Assembly (NCBI RefSeq): GCF_014764505.1
Contig: NZ_JACXWX010000014.1
Coordinates: forward strand, 1 to 64,000
Length of the DNA: 64,000 bases
DNA from: Phormidium tenue FACHB-886
Lineage (GTDB): Bacteria > Cyanobacteriota > Cyanobacteriia > Elainellales > Elainellaceae
Direction of reading: 5' to 3'
Shown: piece after piece, positions 16,255 through 25,428 of the stretch
Layout of the letters: the number at the start of each line of letters is the position of its first letter
Position numbering within the stretch: the first letter of the stretch is position 1
Notes under the pieces: generated by a model
Told to the model about the DNA's origin: nothing
The model's input: only the letters and a program-made list of their open reading frames with translations
Databases searched by the model: none
Made by a program: the position numbers and the translations under genes

Positions 16255-19200
16255 ATGTTAGGGAATCTTAGTCTTCCAGGCTATAGCCTGCATGAACTTG
16301 TTCATGAGGGAGCAGCTACCCTCCTTTACCGCGCCCTGTCCCACGTTGATCAGCAGCCTGTTATCCTCAAAATTTCTAAAACCGATTGCCCCACACCCGA
16401 GCAGACTACTCGCCTGCAGCATGAATACCAAATTGCTCGAACGCTGGACTCATCGCAACTTGTGAAAGTCTATCGATTGGAAATTCATCAGCATCGCCTC
16501 GTTTTGGTTGCAGAAGATTTTGGGGGGCAGTCGCTAAGAGACTGCATCCGTCAACCGCTCACTCTTCTGCCGTTTCTCAGTATCGCCACTCAGCTAGCAA
16601 CCGCACTCCTCTCGCTGCACCAACACCAAATCATCCACAAGAACATCAAACCCTCCAATATCATCTTCAATGCCCGTACAGGACAGGTGAAGTTGACTAA
16701 TTTCAGTATTGCTTCTCGCCTCAGCCAAGAATCCCTGCGGTTGACCAGCCCCAATCAGCTGGAAGGAACGCTAGCATATCTATCGCCAGAGCAAACGGGA
16801 CGCATGAATCGCTCCCTGGACTACCGCACCGACTTCTATTCACTGGGCGTAACGTTCTACGAGCTGCTAACGGGGCAATTGCCCTTCCAAAGCAACGATC
16901 CACTGGAAATGGTGTATCAACACATTGCCAAAGAACCCATCTCGATACAGCAGTTAAATCCAGCCGTGTCGGATAGGGTAGCGGCGATCGTGGGCAAACT
17001 CATGGCAAAAAACGCTGAAGACCGCTACCAAAGTGCTGAAGGTTTGCTGGCAGATTGTCAGCGCTGTTTAAGCGAATTCAAGGGTAGCCAGCGTATTAGC
17101 AATTTTGAAGTAGGCAAGCTCGATACCATTGCTCAGTTGAATATTCCCCAAAAGCTTTATGGTCGAGAAACACAGGTTGCACAGCTGCTGGCAGCGTTCG
17201 ATCGAGTGCGGCAAGGAGAACGAGAACTAGTGGTGGTGGCGGGCTATTCAGGCATTGGCAAGACAGCACTAATCCACGAACTCTACAAGCCTGTGACCCG
17301 CAGCAAGGCTCACTTTATTTCTGGCAAATTTGACCAGTTCAAGCGAGAGGTTCCCCATGCCTGTGTTGCAGAATCGAAGCGCGGCCTAATTCAACAGATT
17401 TTGAGCGAGAGCCAAGAAAATGTATCCTACTGGCGATCGCGCTTTCTAGAAGCGGTGGGGCAGAATGGGCAAGTGGTGGTCGATGTGATTCCTGAATTGG
17501 AATTGCTAATTGGCAAACAGCCTACAGTCCCTGATTTGCCTGCCGCCGAAACCCAAAATCGCTTCTACCAAACCTTCGGACAGTTTTTGCTAGCAACCGC
17601 CAGTCAAGACTATCCGGAAGTTGAATTCATGGACGATGTGCAGTGGATCGATGCTGCTTCTTTAGCAGCGCTACGATCGCTGATGAATCATCCAGAGAAT
17701 CACTATCGGCTAATTATCCTTGCTTATCGGGATAATGAAGTCGATGCCACTCATCCTTTCATACAAACGCTGGAACAACTTAAAACAGATGGCGTTCGCA
17801 TCACTCATCTTGCCCTAGATCCCTTGAGCTGTAACAATGTCACTCAGTTTGTAGCAGACGCGCTGAATAGCCCTGCTGCCACAGTGCAACCGCTAGCAGA
17901 GCTACTCTATGCCAAAACTCAGGGAAATCCCTTTTTTCTGGCGCAACTGCTGAAATCACTCCATGCAAACGGCTGGCTCACGTTTGACTATAAGGCAGGC
18001 GCATGGCAGTGGGATATTGAGCAAATCTGTCAGCAGAATATCACCGATAACGTGGTGGAGCTGATGGTGGGCAAACTGCAACAGCTCTCAGAAGCAACCC
18101 AAAAGCAGCTGCAGCTCGCTGCCTGTATTGGCAACCAGTTTGACTTACAGACGCTAGCAACCGTTAGCGAACAGTCGGCTCAGCAAACGATGCAAGTGCT
18201 GTGGGCAGCCGTTCAGCAGGGTTTTGTCTTGCCGCTAGACAGAAGCTACCGAGCCTTCTTTAATAACGTCGAACTTTTTCGTGCCAATCTGCAGCCAAAG
18301 TTCATATTTCTGCACGATCGCGTTCAGCAAGCCGCCTACGAACTGATTCCAGACTCCGAAAAGCAAGCCACCCACCTCAAAATTGGGCGGCTCTTGCTGC
18401 AAAGCGCAGGCAATCTGGAAGCCAACATTTTTGAAATTGTGAACCATTGGAATGCAGCCATCGACTTGATTTGGGATGCTGCTGAAAGAGTAGAACTAGC
18501 AACCTTAAATCTGACGGCGGGGCGCAAGGCAAAAGTATCTGCTGCCCACGAACCTGCCCTAAAAGCGTTCAAGACAGGTCTACAGCTGTTAACAGCGGAG
18601 CAGTGGCAGACACACTATGAATTGATGCTAAGCCTGCATGAAGGAGCCGCTGAAGCTGCCTATCTGTGCGGGGAATTTGAGCAGATGGAGCAATGGTCAG
18701 CGATCGTGCTGCAGCAGGGCAAAACGGTTCTCGATAAAGTGAAAGTCTATGATGTGAGGGTCCAGACCTACATGGCGCAAGCCAGACCGTTACTGGCAAT
18801 TCAGGTCGCGTTGGAAGCGCTCAGCCTCTTGGGAATTTCGCTGCCAGAATCTCCTTCTGCGATCGATATTCAACAAAAACTAGCAGAAACCAAAAGCCTG
18901 TTGTCGGCGCAGCAAATTCCGACTTTGGTGAATCTGCCACCCATGATGGATGCTGAAAAGGTGGCAGCGATCGCGCTGCTTTCTAGTATTTTTGCTCCCT
19001 CTTTTGCCGCCAAGCCAGAACTGCTAGCCTTGATTGCCTGCGAACAAGTCCAGCTTTCCATTCGCTATGGCAATTGCGCTCATTCTGCATTTGGCTACTC
19101 AAACTATGCAGCCATTCTCAATGCCGTATCAAACGACTTAGATGCTGCCTATCAATTTGGTCAGCTTGCAATTCACCTAGCGCAGCAGCTAGATGCAAAA

Positions 19201-22050
19201 CTCGTTAAAGCAAGAACTTTCAACCAGGCTGCCATCTTCAGTATGCATGGCAGAGTCCATCTCCAGCATATTCCACCGCTTCTACAGGAAGCTTGTCAAA
19301 GCGGTTTGGAGAGTGGCGATCTAGAGTTTGCTGGCTATGCCGCATACAATCGATCGCAATATTTCTACTTTGCCGGACTAGAGCTGAACCAGTTGCAACA
19401 AGAGGCACAAGCCTATAGCAATCTGCTGAAAAAACTCAATCTAGCCATGTCGCTGAGCTACAACCAGATCGTGCAGCAGGTTGCGCTGAACCTGTTGGGC
19501 AAATCTGACGATCCCTGCCGTTTGGTTGGTACGGCATTGCAGGAAGAACAGGCACTGGCGGTGTATGAAGAGAGCAGCAATCAATCGGGAATGCAGTACC
19601 TCTTTCTGCATAAGCTGATCTTGAGCTATCTGTTCTCCGAATCTGAGCATCTGTTGAAGTTCGCTGAGCGCTCAGAATGCAACCTCAGGGGCGCAACAGG
19701 CATGATCATGATGCCCACGTTCTATTTCTATGCAGCCTTGTCCTGGCTGTCGCTGTGGGCAGAGGGCGGAGAACCGCTGCAGCTAAAGTTAATTAAAGCA
19801 AAAGCAGAACTGCTGAAATGGGCAAAAGCAGCGCCTGTGAATTTTCAACATAAGTTTGATCTGGTCATGGCAGAGCATTGCCGAGTGCTGAAAGAACCTT
19901 ACCCAGCAATGGATTACTACGATCGGGCGATTGCTGGAGCCATTAAGACGGGCTACATCCAGGAAGCTGCCATTGCCAATGAACGGGCGGCTGAATTTTA
20001 TTTCAGCTTAGGGAAGACGAAAGTAGCTCAAATCTATTTGGTTGAGGCATCCCAGTACTATCAGCAGTGGGGCGCGATTGCCAAAGTCAATCAGCTCAAG
20101 CAAAAATATCCGGAATGGCTGCAGGCAAAAGAGAGCCAGCCGGAGGTTAGTCCTGCTGACAGCGTGGTAGCTGAGAGCAACAAGACGCCTCAACGCGATC
20201 TGCTGGATTTGGCAACTGTGATGAAAGCTGCCGAAGCGATTTCTAGCGAACTAGCGCTGGATCGCCTGCTTGAGAACCTGCTGCACATCATTTTGGAAAA
20301 TGCTGCAGCTCAAAAGGGCTGCATTATTTTGGAGCGCGATCGCCAGCTGTTTATTGAGGTAGCAGATACCGATCAACAGGAGACAGTGATTGTGCTGCAA
20401 TCCATTCCGGTCGAGACGAGCCGAACGGTTCCGGTAACGTTAATTCAATATGTCGCTAGAACTCAACATCCGCTTGTGCTAAGCGATGCCATACGAGAGC
20501 CAATTTCGGCTGTTGATCCTTATGTGCAAGAAACGCAGCCAAAGTCTATCCTCTGTGCGCCAATTTTGTATCAGGGTAAGTTTATTGGGTTAGTTTATCT
20601 AGAGAATAATTTAGCAACCGGAGCATTCACCCACGATCGCCTACAGCTCATTCAAATGTTGACCACGCAGGCAGCGATCGCCATTGAAAATGCACGGCTC
20701 TACGCGCGTGAGCAGGAAAAGATCAATCAATTGAAAGATTCCTTAGAAGCGCTGCAGCAGTCGGAGCTACTGAAGCGGCAGCTATTTGAAGGCTCGGCCG
20801 ATGCTATTCTTTTGCTGGATCAAGAACAGTTTTCTGAATGCAATCAGGCAGCTGTCAAGATGATGCGATGCACGAATAAGGCAGAGCTTTTGGGGTGCCG
20901 TCCAGCCGCTTTATCACCTGAATTTCAGCCCGATGGGCGTTCTTCTCTTGAAAAAGCAAATGAGATGATTGCAACTGCTTTCAAAGAGGGGTCGCATCGT
21001 TTTGAGTGGGTACATCGTCGCATCACCGGAGAAGATTTCTGGGTTGAGGTTCTGCTGACCGTCATTTCCTATGATGGACGGGAAATTTTGCATACCGTTT
21101 GGCGGGAGATTGGCGAGCGGAAACAGCTAGAAACCGAACGCAACCGGGCAGAAGCAGAAATCAAGCAGAAGAGCATTGAGCTGGAGCAAGCCCTCATCAA
21201 CCTGCAGAACACCCAAGCTCAGCTAATTCACACTGAAAAGATTTCTGCACTGGGGCAGCTAGTGGCGGGGGTTGCTCATGAAATTAACAACCCGGTCAGC
21301 TTTATCTCTGGCAATTTGCATCATGCGAAACAGTATGTTAATGATTTGCTCAACCTGGTTGAGCTTTACCAAAGAAAGTTGCCTGTGCCGGATACAGAGA
21401 TCGCAGCCGCAATGAGAGCAATCGATCTGCAATATCTAGCTGAAGATTTGCCCAAAATGATTGCATCTATGAAGCTGGGAACCGATCGCATTTACGAAAT
21501 TATGCAATCGCTCCGCCATTACTCTCGGCAGGATGGCGCCGAAAAGCAGCCGACTGATATTCACAAAGGGCTTGAGTCTACGCTAATTGTTCTATCTCAC
21601 AGACTCAAAGCAAACAGCAGCCGTCCTGCTATCACTGTGATTAAGCAGTATGAGAAACTACCAAAGGTACTCTGTTTTTCTGGGCAGCTCAATCAAGTAT
21701 TCATGAACTTGATCGCTAACGCGATTGATGCATTGGAAGAATCCAACGTGGGTAAAACGGCAGCAGAACGCAGTCGAAATGCCAACACCATTACGCTCCA
21801 GACCGCTTTAGAAAATAATTATGTGGTTATCCGGATTGCCGACAACGGCACTGGAATGTCGGAAGTAGTTAAGCAAAAGCTGTTCACAGATTTCTTCACT
21901 ACAAAACCAGAGGATAAAGGCACTGGACTAGGTTTACCGATTTCTAGACAAATTGTTGAGGAGAAACACGCAGGACGGTTGGAAGTAGAATCTGAGATCG
22001 GTCGAGGAACCGTATTTAAAATTACACTTCCAATAGGAAATAACGGTTAG
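16255..22050 (+). CDS. Ser/Thr kinase-like, AAA ATPase, GAF, PAS and histidine kinase fusion protein
   Basis: This 1931-residue cytosolic signalling protein has, in order: a protein-kinase-like domain (1-270), an AAA ATPase with Walker A GYSGIGKT (330-337), a long helical repeat region (about 600-1290), GAF (about 1317-1490), PAS (about 1508-1625), HisKA with the phospho-accepting His in GVAHEINNP (about 1675) and HATPase with DNGTGM and GTGLGLPIS. The kinase-like domain is unusual: the HRD-type catalytic loop reads HKNIKPSN with Asn130 replacing Asp, and DFG is N-F-S (149-151), so it is probably inactive, while Lys39 remains. The histidine kinase half looks intact. Such proteins are common in filamentous cyanobacteria; no cognate receiver is adjacent. 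Confidence 0.88.
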   Translation: MLGNLSLPGYSLHELVHEGAATLLYRALSHVDQQPVILKISKTDCPTPEQTTRLQHEYQIARTLDSSQLVKVYRLEIHQHRLVLVAEDFGGQSLRDCIRQPLTLLPFLSIATQLATALLSLHQHQIIHKNIKPSNIIFNARTGQVKLTNFSIASRLSQESLRLTSPNQLEGTLAYLSPEQTGRMNRSLDYRTDFYSLGVTFYELLTGQLPFQSNDPLEMVYQHIAKEPISIQQLNPAVSDRVAAIVGKLMAKNAEDRYQSAEGLLADCQRCLSEFKGSQRISNFEVGKLDTIAQLNIPQKLYGRETQVAQLLAAFDRVRQGERELVVVAGYSGIGKTALIHELYKPVTRSKAHFISGKFDQFKREVPHACVAESKRGLIQQILSESQENVSYWRSRFLEAVGQNGQVVVDVIPELELLIGKQPTVPDLPAAETQNRFYQTFGQFLLATASQDYPEVEFMDDVQWIDAASLAALRSLMNHPENHYRLIILAYRDNEVDATHPFIQTLEQLKTDGVRITHLALDPLSCNNVTQFVADALNSPAATVQPLAELLYAKTQGNPFFLAQLLKSLHANGWLTFDYKAGAWQWDIEQICQQNITDNVVELMVGKLQQLSEATQKQLQLAACIGNQFDLQTLATVSEQSAQQTMQVLWAAVQQGFVLPLDRSYRAFFNNVELFRANLQPKFIFLHDRVQQAAYELIPDSEKQATHLKIGRLLLQSAGNLEANIFEIVNHWNAAIDLIWDAAERVELATLNLTAGRKAKVSAAHEPALKAFKTGLQLLTAEQWQTHYELMLSLHEGAAEAAYLCGEFEQMEQWSAIVLQQGKTVLDKVKVYDVRVQTYMAQARPLLAIQVALEALSLLGISLPESPSAIDIQQKLAETKSLLSAQQIPTLVNLPPMMDAEKVAAIALLSSIFAPSFAAKPELLALIACEQVQLSIRYGNCAHSAFGYSNYAAILNAVSNDLDAAYQFGQLAIHLAQQLDAKLVKARTFNQAAIFSMHGRVHLQHIPPLLQEACQSGLESGDLEFAGYAAYNRSQYFYFAGLELNQLQQEAQAYSNLLKKLNLAMSLSYNQIVQQVALNLLGKSDDPCRLVGTALQEEQALAVYEESSNQSGMQYLFLHKLILSYLFSESEHLLKFAERSECNLRGATGMIMMPTFYFYAALSWLSLWAEGGEPLQLKLIKAKAELLKWAKAAPVNFQHKFDLVMAEHCRVLKEPYPAMDYYDRAIAGAIKTGYIQEAAIANERAAEFYFSLGKTKVAQIYLVEASQYYQQWGAIAKVNQLKQKYPEWLQAKESQPEVSPADSVVAESNKTPQRDLLDLATVMKAAEAISSELALDRLLENLLHIILENAAAQKGCIILERDRQLFIEVADTDQQETVIVLQSIPVETSRTVPVTLIQYVARTQHPLVLSDAIREPISAVDPYVQETQPKSILCAPILYQGKFIGLVYLENNLATGAFTHDRLQLIQMLTTQAAIAIENARLYAREQEKINQLKDSLEALQQSELLKRQLFEGSADAILLLDQEQFSECNQAAVKMMRCTNKAELLGCRPAALSPEFQPDGRSSLEKANEMIATAFKEGSHRFEWVHRRITGEDFWVEVLLTVISYDGREILHTVWREIGERKQLETERNRAEAEIKQKSIELEQALINLQNTQAQLIHTEKISALGQLVAGVAHEINNPVSFISGNLHHAKQYVNDLLNLVELYQRKLPVPDTEIAAAMRAIDLQYLAEDLPKMIASMKLGTDRIYEIMQSLRHYSRQDGAEKQPTDIHKGLESTLIVLSHRLKANSSRPAITVIKQYEKLPKVLCFSGQLNQVFMNLIANAIDALEESNVGKTAAERSRNANTITLQTALENNYVVIRIADNGTGMSEVVKQKLFTDFFTTKPEDKGTGLGLPISRQIVEEKHAGRLEVESEIGRGTVFKITLPIGNNG

Positions 22051-22164
22051 GCGATCAACAGTGTGTCAGCATTTGATGAAGGTTCACAGCACACAGTTTG
22101 ACAACGGCATCTATCTTAAGGTAGAAAAGTGACGGTCGCCCCCTCACAATTAGTAGGAAATTCA

Positions 22165-22368
22165 ATGGATCGCCAGACTTACAGCATTGTTTACTGGAGC
22201 TGCCTAATGTGCTTAATGGCAGTTACTCTTTTTGGACTCAGCTCACGCTACTTCAGCGGTAAAAGAATTGAGCCACTCTCTGGGATGGTTGCAGGCAGCG
22301 GCTCTGTGTTTTTGATGTTTCTGCATGCGCGAATTGAAGCCGCTGAAGATTTAGAAGAATCACCTTAA
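22165..22368 (+). CDS. Small membrane protein, unknown function
   Basis: The 67-residue product begins MDRQTYSIVYW and has two hydrophobic segments (about residues 6-24 and 38-55) and an acidic C-terminus (EAAEDLEESP). I do not recognise a family. The ATG at 22165 with TAGGAAA upstream is preferred to a GTG at 22129. It lies 115 bp after the giant kinase and is followed by a strong terminator. Confidence 0.5.
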   Translation: MDRQTYSIVYWSCLMCLMAVTLFGLSSRYFSGKRIEPLSGMVAGSGSVFLMFLHARIEAAEDLEESP

Positions 22369-22380
22369 TTGAGGACTTAT

Positions 22381-22410
22381 CTAAAAAGCCGCGCGGTGCG
22401 CGGCTTTTTA
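22381..22410. terminator. Rho-independent bidirectional terminator
   Basis: A perfect stem with arms AAAAAGCCGCGC and GCGCGGCTTTTT around a 3-base loop, flanked by A and T runs, separates the small membrane protein gene from convergent birA. Confidence 0.9.
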
Positions 22411-22420
22411 GATGCTCTAT

Positions 22421-22457
22421 TTAGCTCAAAGGTTTAGCTCAAAGGTTTAGCTCAAAG
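22421..22457. repeat. 13-bp tandem repeat, three copies
   Basis: Three copies of ttagctcaaaggt, the last incomplete, lie 14 bp past the birA stop codon. Confidence 0.85.
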
Positions 22458-22471
22458 CGTTGCGAAGTTTT

Positions 22472-23281
22472 CTACCAAGCTACCCGTCCTGACGCAAACG
22501 CCTTGATCTCCTGGTTGGGTAGCTGCAGCAATAAACGTCCCCAAGCATCAATGCCAACCGCCTGACCTGAAATTTGCTCGCCTGCTAGAGCTAGGGTAAT
22601 GCGACGATCGAGCAAAACATCGCGCTGGCGCAACTTTGGCAAAAAATCGGCTATGCCAGAAGATGGGTTGCTTGTTCTAGACAGGCTATCGCTAACCTGC
22701 AGCAAATGGTGCCGCAATTTTTCCAGCAACGGTAGTTCCTCTGGCACCAAATCCGCGATCTGCTGCAGGCTGATAGCCCTACCAATCTGATCCACCGTCA
22801 ATCCTGCCTCGACGAGATCAACACAGCGATTCAGCCCAATGCCAACTACAACACGGGTATGGCTGGAATTGCTTCCAGACGTTGCTTCACACAAAATTCC
22901 TGCTAGCTTTCGCTCATTGACCAGCACATCATTCGCCCACTTTAAACGCAGCCCCCCCTGCTGATCCGGGACTAAATCTTCAACGGCATCAATCACAGCT
23001 AATCCGGCGACTAGACTCAATCCTGAGAGCTGGAAAGGGAGGAGACGATCGAGTATAAAACTAGCCGTTAGCACACCAGAAGGCGAATACCAAATGCGTC
23101 CATGCTGCCCCCGCCCTGCTGTTTGTTGACGTGTGAAAACTACATCTCCATGCTGTAGATCGACCGCATGATCGATCGCCCAAGTGTTGGTGCTGGGGCA
23201 GCTTTCCAGCCAATGCAGCCAATCAGGCAGATTGCTTAGCTCAGGAGATGGAATGGCAGATAGCTTACCCACAGTTAGCAA
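22472..23281 (-). CDS. birA: Biotin--[acetyl-CoA-carboxylase] ligase
   Basis: The 269-residue enzyme activates biotin as biotinyl-AMP and attaches it to the lysine of biotin carrier domains. The ATP/biotin loop GRGQHGR (56-62), KWANDV (114-119) and KLAGIL (125-130) are all present, followed by the C-terminal SH3-like domain. No N-terminal helix-turn-helix is present, so it is a monofunctional ligase, not a repressor. The frame has no ATG; TTG at 23281 or GTG at 23272 must be used. It is convenient that a biotin-dependent carboxylase lies 2 kb away, but that gene is on the other strand with its own control. Confidence 0.9.
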   Translation of the reverse strand: MLTVGKLSAIPSPELSNLPDWLHWLESCPSTNTWAIDHAVDLQHGDVVFTRQQTAGRGQHGRIWYSPSGVLTASFILDRLLPFQLSGLSLVAGLAVIDAVEDLVPDQQGGLRLKWANDVLVNERKLAGILCEATSGSNSSHTRVVVGIGLNRCVDLVEAGLTVDQIGRAISLQQIADLVPEELPLLEKLRHHLLQVSDSLSRTSNPSSGIADFLPKLRQRDVLLDRRITLALAGEQISGQAVGIDAWGRLLLQLPNQEIKAFASGRVAW

Positions 23282-23287
23282 AAGAAG

Positions 23288-23338
23288 CAGGTTGACGAAA
23301 GACGCAGGTTGACGGAAGACGTAGGTTGACGAAAGACA
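23288..23338. repeat. 17-bp tandem repeat, three copies
   Basis: Three copies of gcaggttgacgaaagac with one or two changes lie just upstream of the birA start. Confidence 0.85.
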
Positions 23339-23466
23339 TAGAGCAATGGAGAAAAATCAGCAACAACCGCTACATTCTAAACATTTTATTTTAGTTGATT
23401 CGTTTGCAGGAATCCGTCTGGCATAGGTGTCTCAATGTTGTGGCGTTCCGCGCCTAGATTGAAATC

Positions 23467-23509
23467 TTTTTTGTGTAAAATCGCGCTACACAAGGCTTTT
23501 ACACAAAAA
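23467..23509. repeat. Dispersed palindromic repeat, copy 2
   Basis: A stem-loop with arms ttttttgtgtaaaa and gcttttacacaaaaa matches the elements at 1222-1258 and 63954-63999. Confidence 0.65.
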
Positions 23510-23566
23510 CTTATCCTGGCGCGTGGGCATAAGGCTATATGTTATCGATGTAATATCGAAGATAGA

Positions 23567-23572
23567 TATAAT
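23567..23572 (+). promoter_or_regulatory. Probable -10 element of the guanidine operon
   Basis: A perfect TATAAT sits 129 bp before the riboswitch aptamer on the coding strand. No good -35 hexamer is visible at the expected distance, so activation by a regulator or another start site is possible. Confidence 0.4.
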
Positions 23573-23700
23573 GTCAAAGATACCTGACGCAGTATTGAAT
23601 ATTTCGCCTGAGGGTATTGCTTTATGGCTAAGTTCCCCTAAAATGGTCGAGAGAGTTGCGAACTTAGCGTAAGTTCAAATAGCAATTGAATAGGAATTAG

Positions 23701-23824
23701 CTTCTAGGGTTCCGGTTTAGAACCATGTCTACTAAATGACTGGTCCGAGAGAAGCAGCCGACTCCAGGTTTTTCAGTTCTAAGACCGAGTTGGCTACACG
23801 GCGGGAAAAAAGCCCGGGAGAGCC
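23701..23824 (+). promoter_or_regulatory. Guanidine-I riboswitch (ykkC class)
   Basis: The conserved landmarks of the guanidine-I aptamer occur in order and at normal spacing: CTAGGGTTCCGG (from 23704), TGGTCCGAGAGA (23740-23752), ACACGGCGGG (23796-23805) and AAAAGCCCGGGAGA (to 23821). One usually conserved base in the GGGATAAAAG segment is A here. The aptamer is followed by a terminator and by genes for carboxyguanidine deiminase and a biotin carboxylase, exactly the genes this riboswitch class controls. Guanidine binding should switch the operon on. Confidence 0.93.
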
Positions 23825-23862
23825 ATGCAGTGTCGAACGACTGTTGGTGTCTCCTGGGCTTT
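23809..23862 (+). terminator. Riboswitch expression-platform terminator
   Basis: The aptamer's own 3' conserved strand AAAGCCCGGGAGA (23809-23821) can pair with TCTCCTGGGCTTT (23850-23862) with a single G-U pair. Formation of this hairpin would break the aptamer and stop transcription, so ligand binding should favour read-through. The T-run after it is short (ttgctattt). Confidence 0.75.
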
Positions 23863-23942
23863 GCTATTTGAGCGAGCAGCTTGCCAGCGTTAAGACTCAT
23901 GGCAATTCAAAACAGATTGTCTAACTGTAACAGGAGAATTTT

Positions 23943-24680
23943 ATGGTGCAAACGACAACTCTACCCAATACAGAAATTGATCCCAATCTGGTGCTGCTAG
24001 ACGAGGTTATTCCGGGCGGTGCCTACTGGCATGGCGTGATCAAGCGGGGAAATACGCTGCGCGTTACCGATCTAGAAGGATCTCAGGGAGTTTCGCTGAT
24101 CGCCTATAATGCCGACAATCCGATCGAACGGCTCAACGTTGCAGATACCGCCAAAATCCAATTTAATGCATTCCTCAAGAAGGGCATGGTGATCTACTCG
24201 GATATGGGACGAGTTCTATTTTCGATTACGGAAGACACCTCTGGATATCATGATTTGTTTGGTGGATGCAGCAACGCAGCAAAAAACACTGCTAAATACG
24301 GAGAGGGGGAGTTTTGGAAGAATTCACGCGATCATTTCCTTAAAGCAGCGACGCGCTATGGCTTAGGCAAAAAAGATATTATGCCTAACCTCAATTTGTT
24401 TACCCGCGTTGCCATCGAGCCAGACGGCAAGATGCTCTTTGTGGAAGGCTGCGAGAAGCCCGGTAGCTTCATCGATCTACGGGCCGAAATGAATGTATTG
24501 GTGGTTCTTTCAAACTGCCCGCATGTGCTACATCCCAGCACTGTGTATGAGCCGAAGCCGATTCAGGTCACAATTTGGGATTCGCCTGCCCCTGCTCCTG
24601 ATGATCTGTGCCGGACTGCTACCTCAGAAGCGATCCGTGGCTTCATCAACACAGATGCTTTATTTGCTCAAGAGAAGTAG
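23943..24680 (+). CDS. cgdA: Carboxyguanidine deiminase subunit (urea-carboxylase-associated protein 1, DUF1989)
   Basis: The 245-residue product is a DUF1989 protein of the type long annotated as urea carboxylase-associated protein 1. With its partner it hydrolyses carboxyguanidine to allophanate and ammonia (established for the two-component CgdAB enzyme). Conserved segments are GGAYWHGVIKRG near residue 22, the metal-site-like HDLFGGCSN and the C-terminal VLSNCPHVLHP. AGGAG lies 8 bp before the ATG. It is the first gene after the guanidine-I riboswitch. A one-to-one match to CgdA rather than CgdB is by gene order and length. Confidence 0.85.
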   Translation: MVQTTTLPNTEIDPNLVLLDEVIPGGAYWHGVIKRGNTLRVTDLEGSQGVSLIAYNADNPIERLNVADTAKIQFNAFLKKGMVIYSDMGRVLFSITEDTSGYHDLFGGCSNAAKNTAKYGEGEFWKNSRDHFLKAATRYGLGKKDIMPNLNLFTRVAIEPDGKMLFVEGCEKPGSFIDLRAEMNVLVVLSNCPHVLHPSTVYEPKPIQVTIWDSPAPAPDDLCRTATSEAIRGFINTDALFAQEK

Positions 24681-24724
24681 AGCAGCAAGTCAAATTGATC
24701 TAGTGATTTTTGGAGGATAGAACG

Positions 24725-25369
24725 ATGGTTGCGACAACTCAAGCAGAACTCGATCCCAAAACTGCAATTTATGACGAAGTTTTACCGGCTCGGCATCCTT
24801 GGTCTCGCGTAATTCGCAAAGGACAAATCCTGCGAATTGAGGATTTGGGCGGCAATCAAGCGGTTGATTTTCTAGTTTACAATGCCGATGATCCAGCAGA
24901 GCGTTACAGCGCTCAAGATACAACCGTTAATCAGGGGAGCCTCTATTTAACCACGGGCAGCCAGCTCATTTCCAACGACGGTCGAGTGATCATGACGATC
25001 CTCAATGATAGCTGTGGGCGGCATGATACCTCTGGAGGAGCCTGCAGCTGCGAGAGTAATTCTGTGCGTTTTGGCTTGGACAAAAGGTATCAGCACGCCT
25101 GCGTAGAGAACTTTCTCACGGCTCTGGCTCCGCACGGACTGGGCAAACGAGATATGGTTAGCAACATCAACTTCTTTATGAATGTTCCTGTATCTGAGGA
25201 TGGCACCTTAGAGATCGTCGATGGTATCTCTGCTCCCGGCAGCATTGTTGATCTAAAAGCTGAGATGAATGCACTGGTTGCTATTTCCAATTGTCCCCAA
25301 ATCAACAATCCCTGTAATGCCTTCAACCCTACACCGATTCGGTTAATTATCTGGGAGGGCGAAGAGTAG
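24725..25369 (+). CDS. cgdB: Carboxyguanidine deiminase subunit (urea-carboxylase-associated protein 2, DUF1989)
   Basis: The 214-residue paralogue of the preceding protein has PARHPWSRVIRKGQ, HDTSGGACSCESN and ISNCPQINNPC, the same order of motifs. The two subunits form the carboxyguanidine deiminase. ATG at 24725 is chosen because GGAGG at 24712-24716 is ideally spaced. It is 44 bp from the upstream partner gene and 59 bp from the carboxylase gene, so all three are one operon under the riboswitch. Confidence 0.85.
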   Translation: MVATTQAELDPKTAIYDEVLPARHPWSRVIRKGQILRIEDLGGNQAVDFLVYNADDPAERYSAQDTTVNQGSLYLTTGSQLISNDGRVIMTILNDSCGRHDTSGGACSCESNSVRFGLDKRYQHACVENFLTALAPHGLGKRDMVSNINFFMNVPVSEDGTLEIVDGISAPGSIVDLKAEMNALVAISNCPQINNPCNAFNPTPIRLIIWEGEE

Positions 25370-25428
25370 AGAAATGGTGTGGAGGGGAAGCAAGAGGAAC
25401 ATAGAGGAATGATGCGGGGAGTCAGGGA

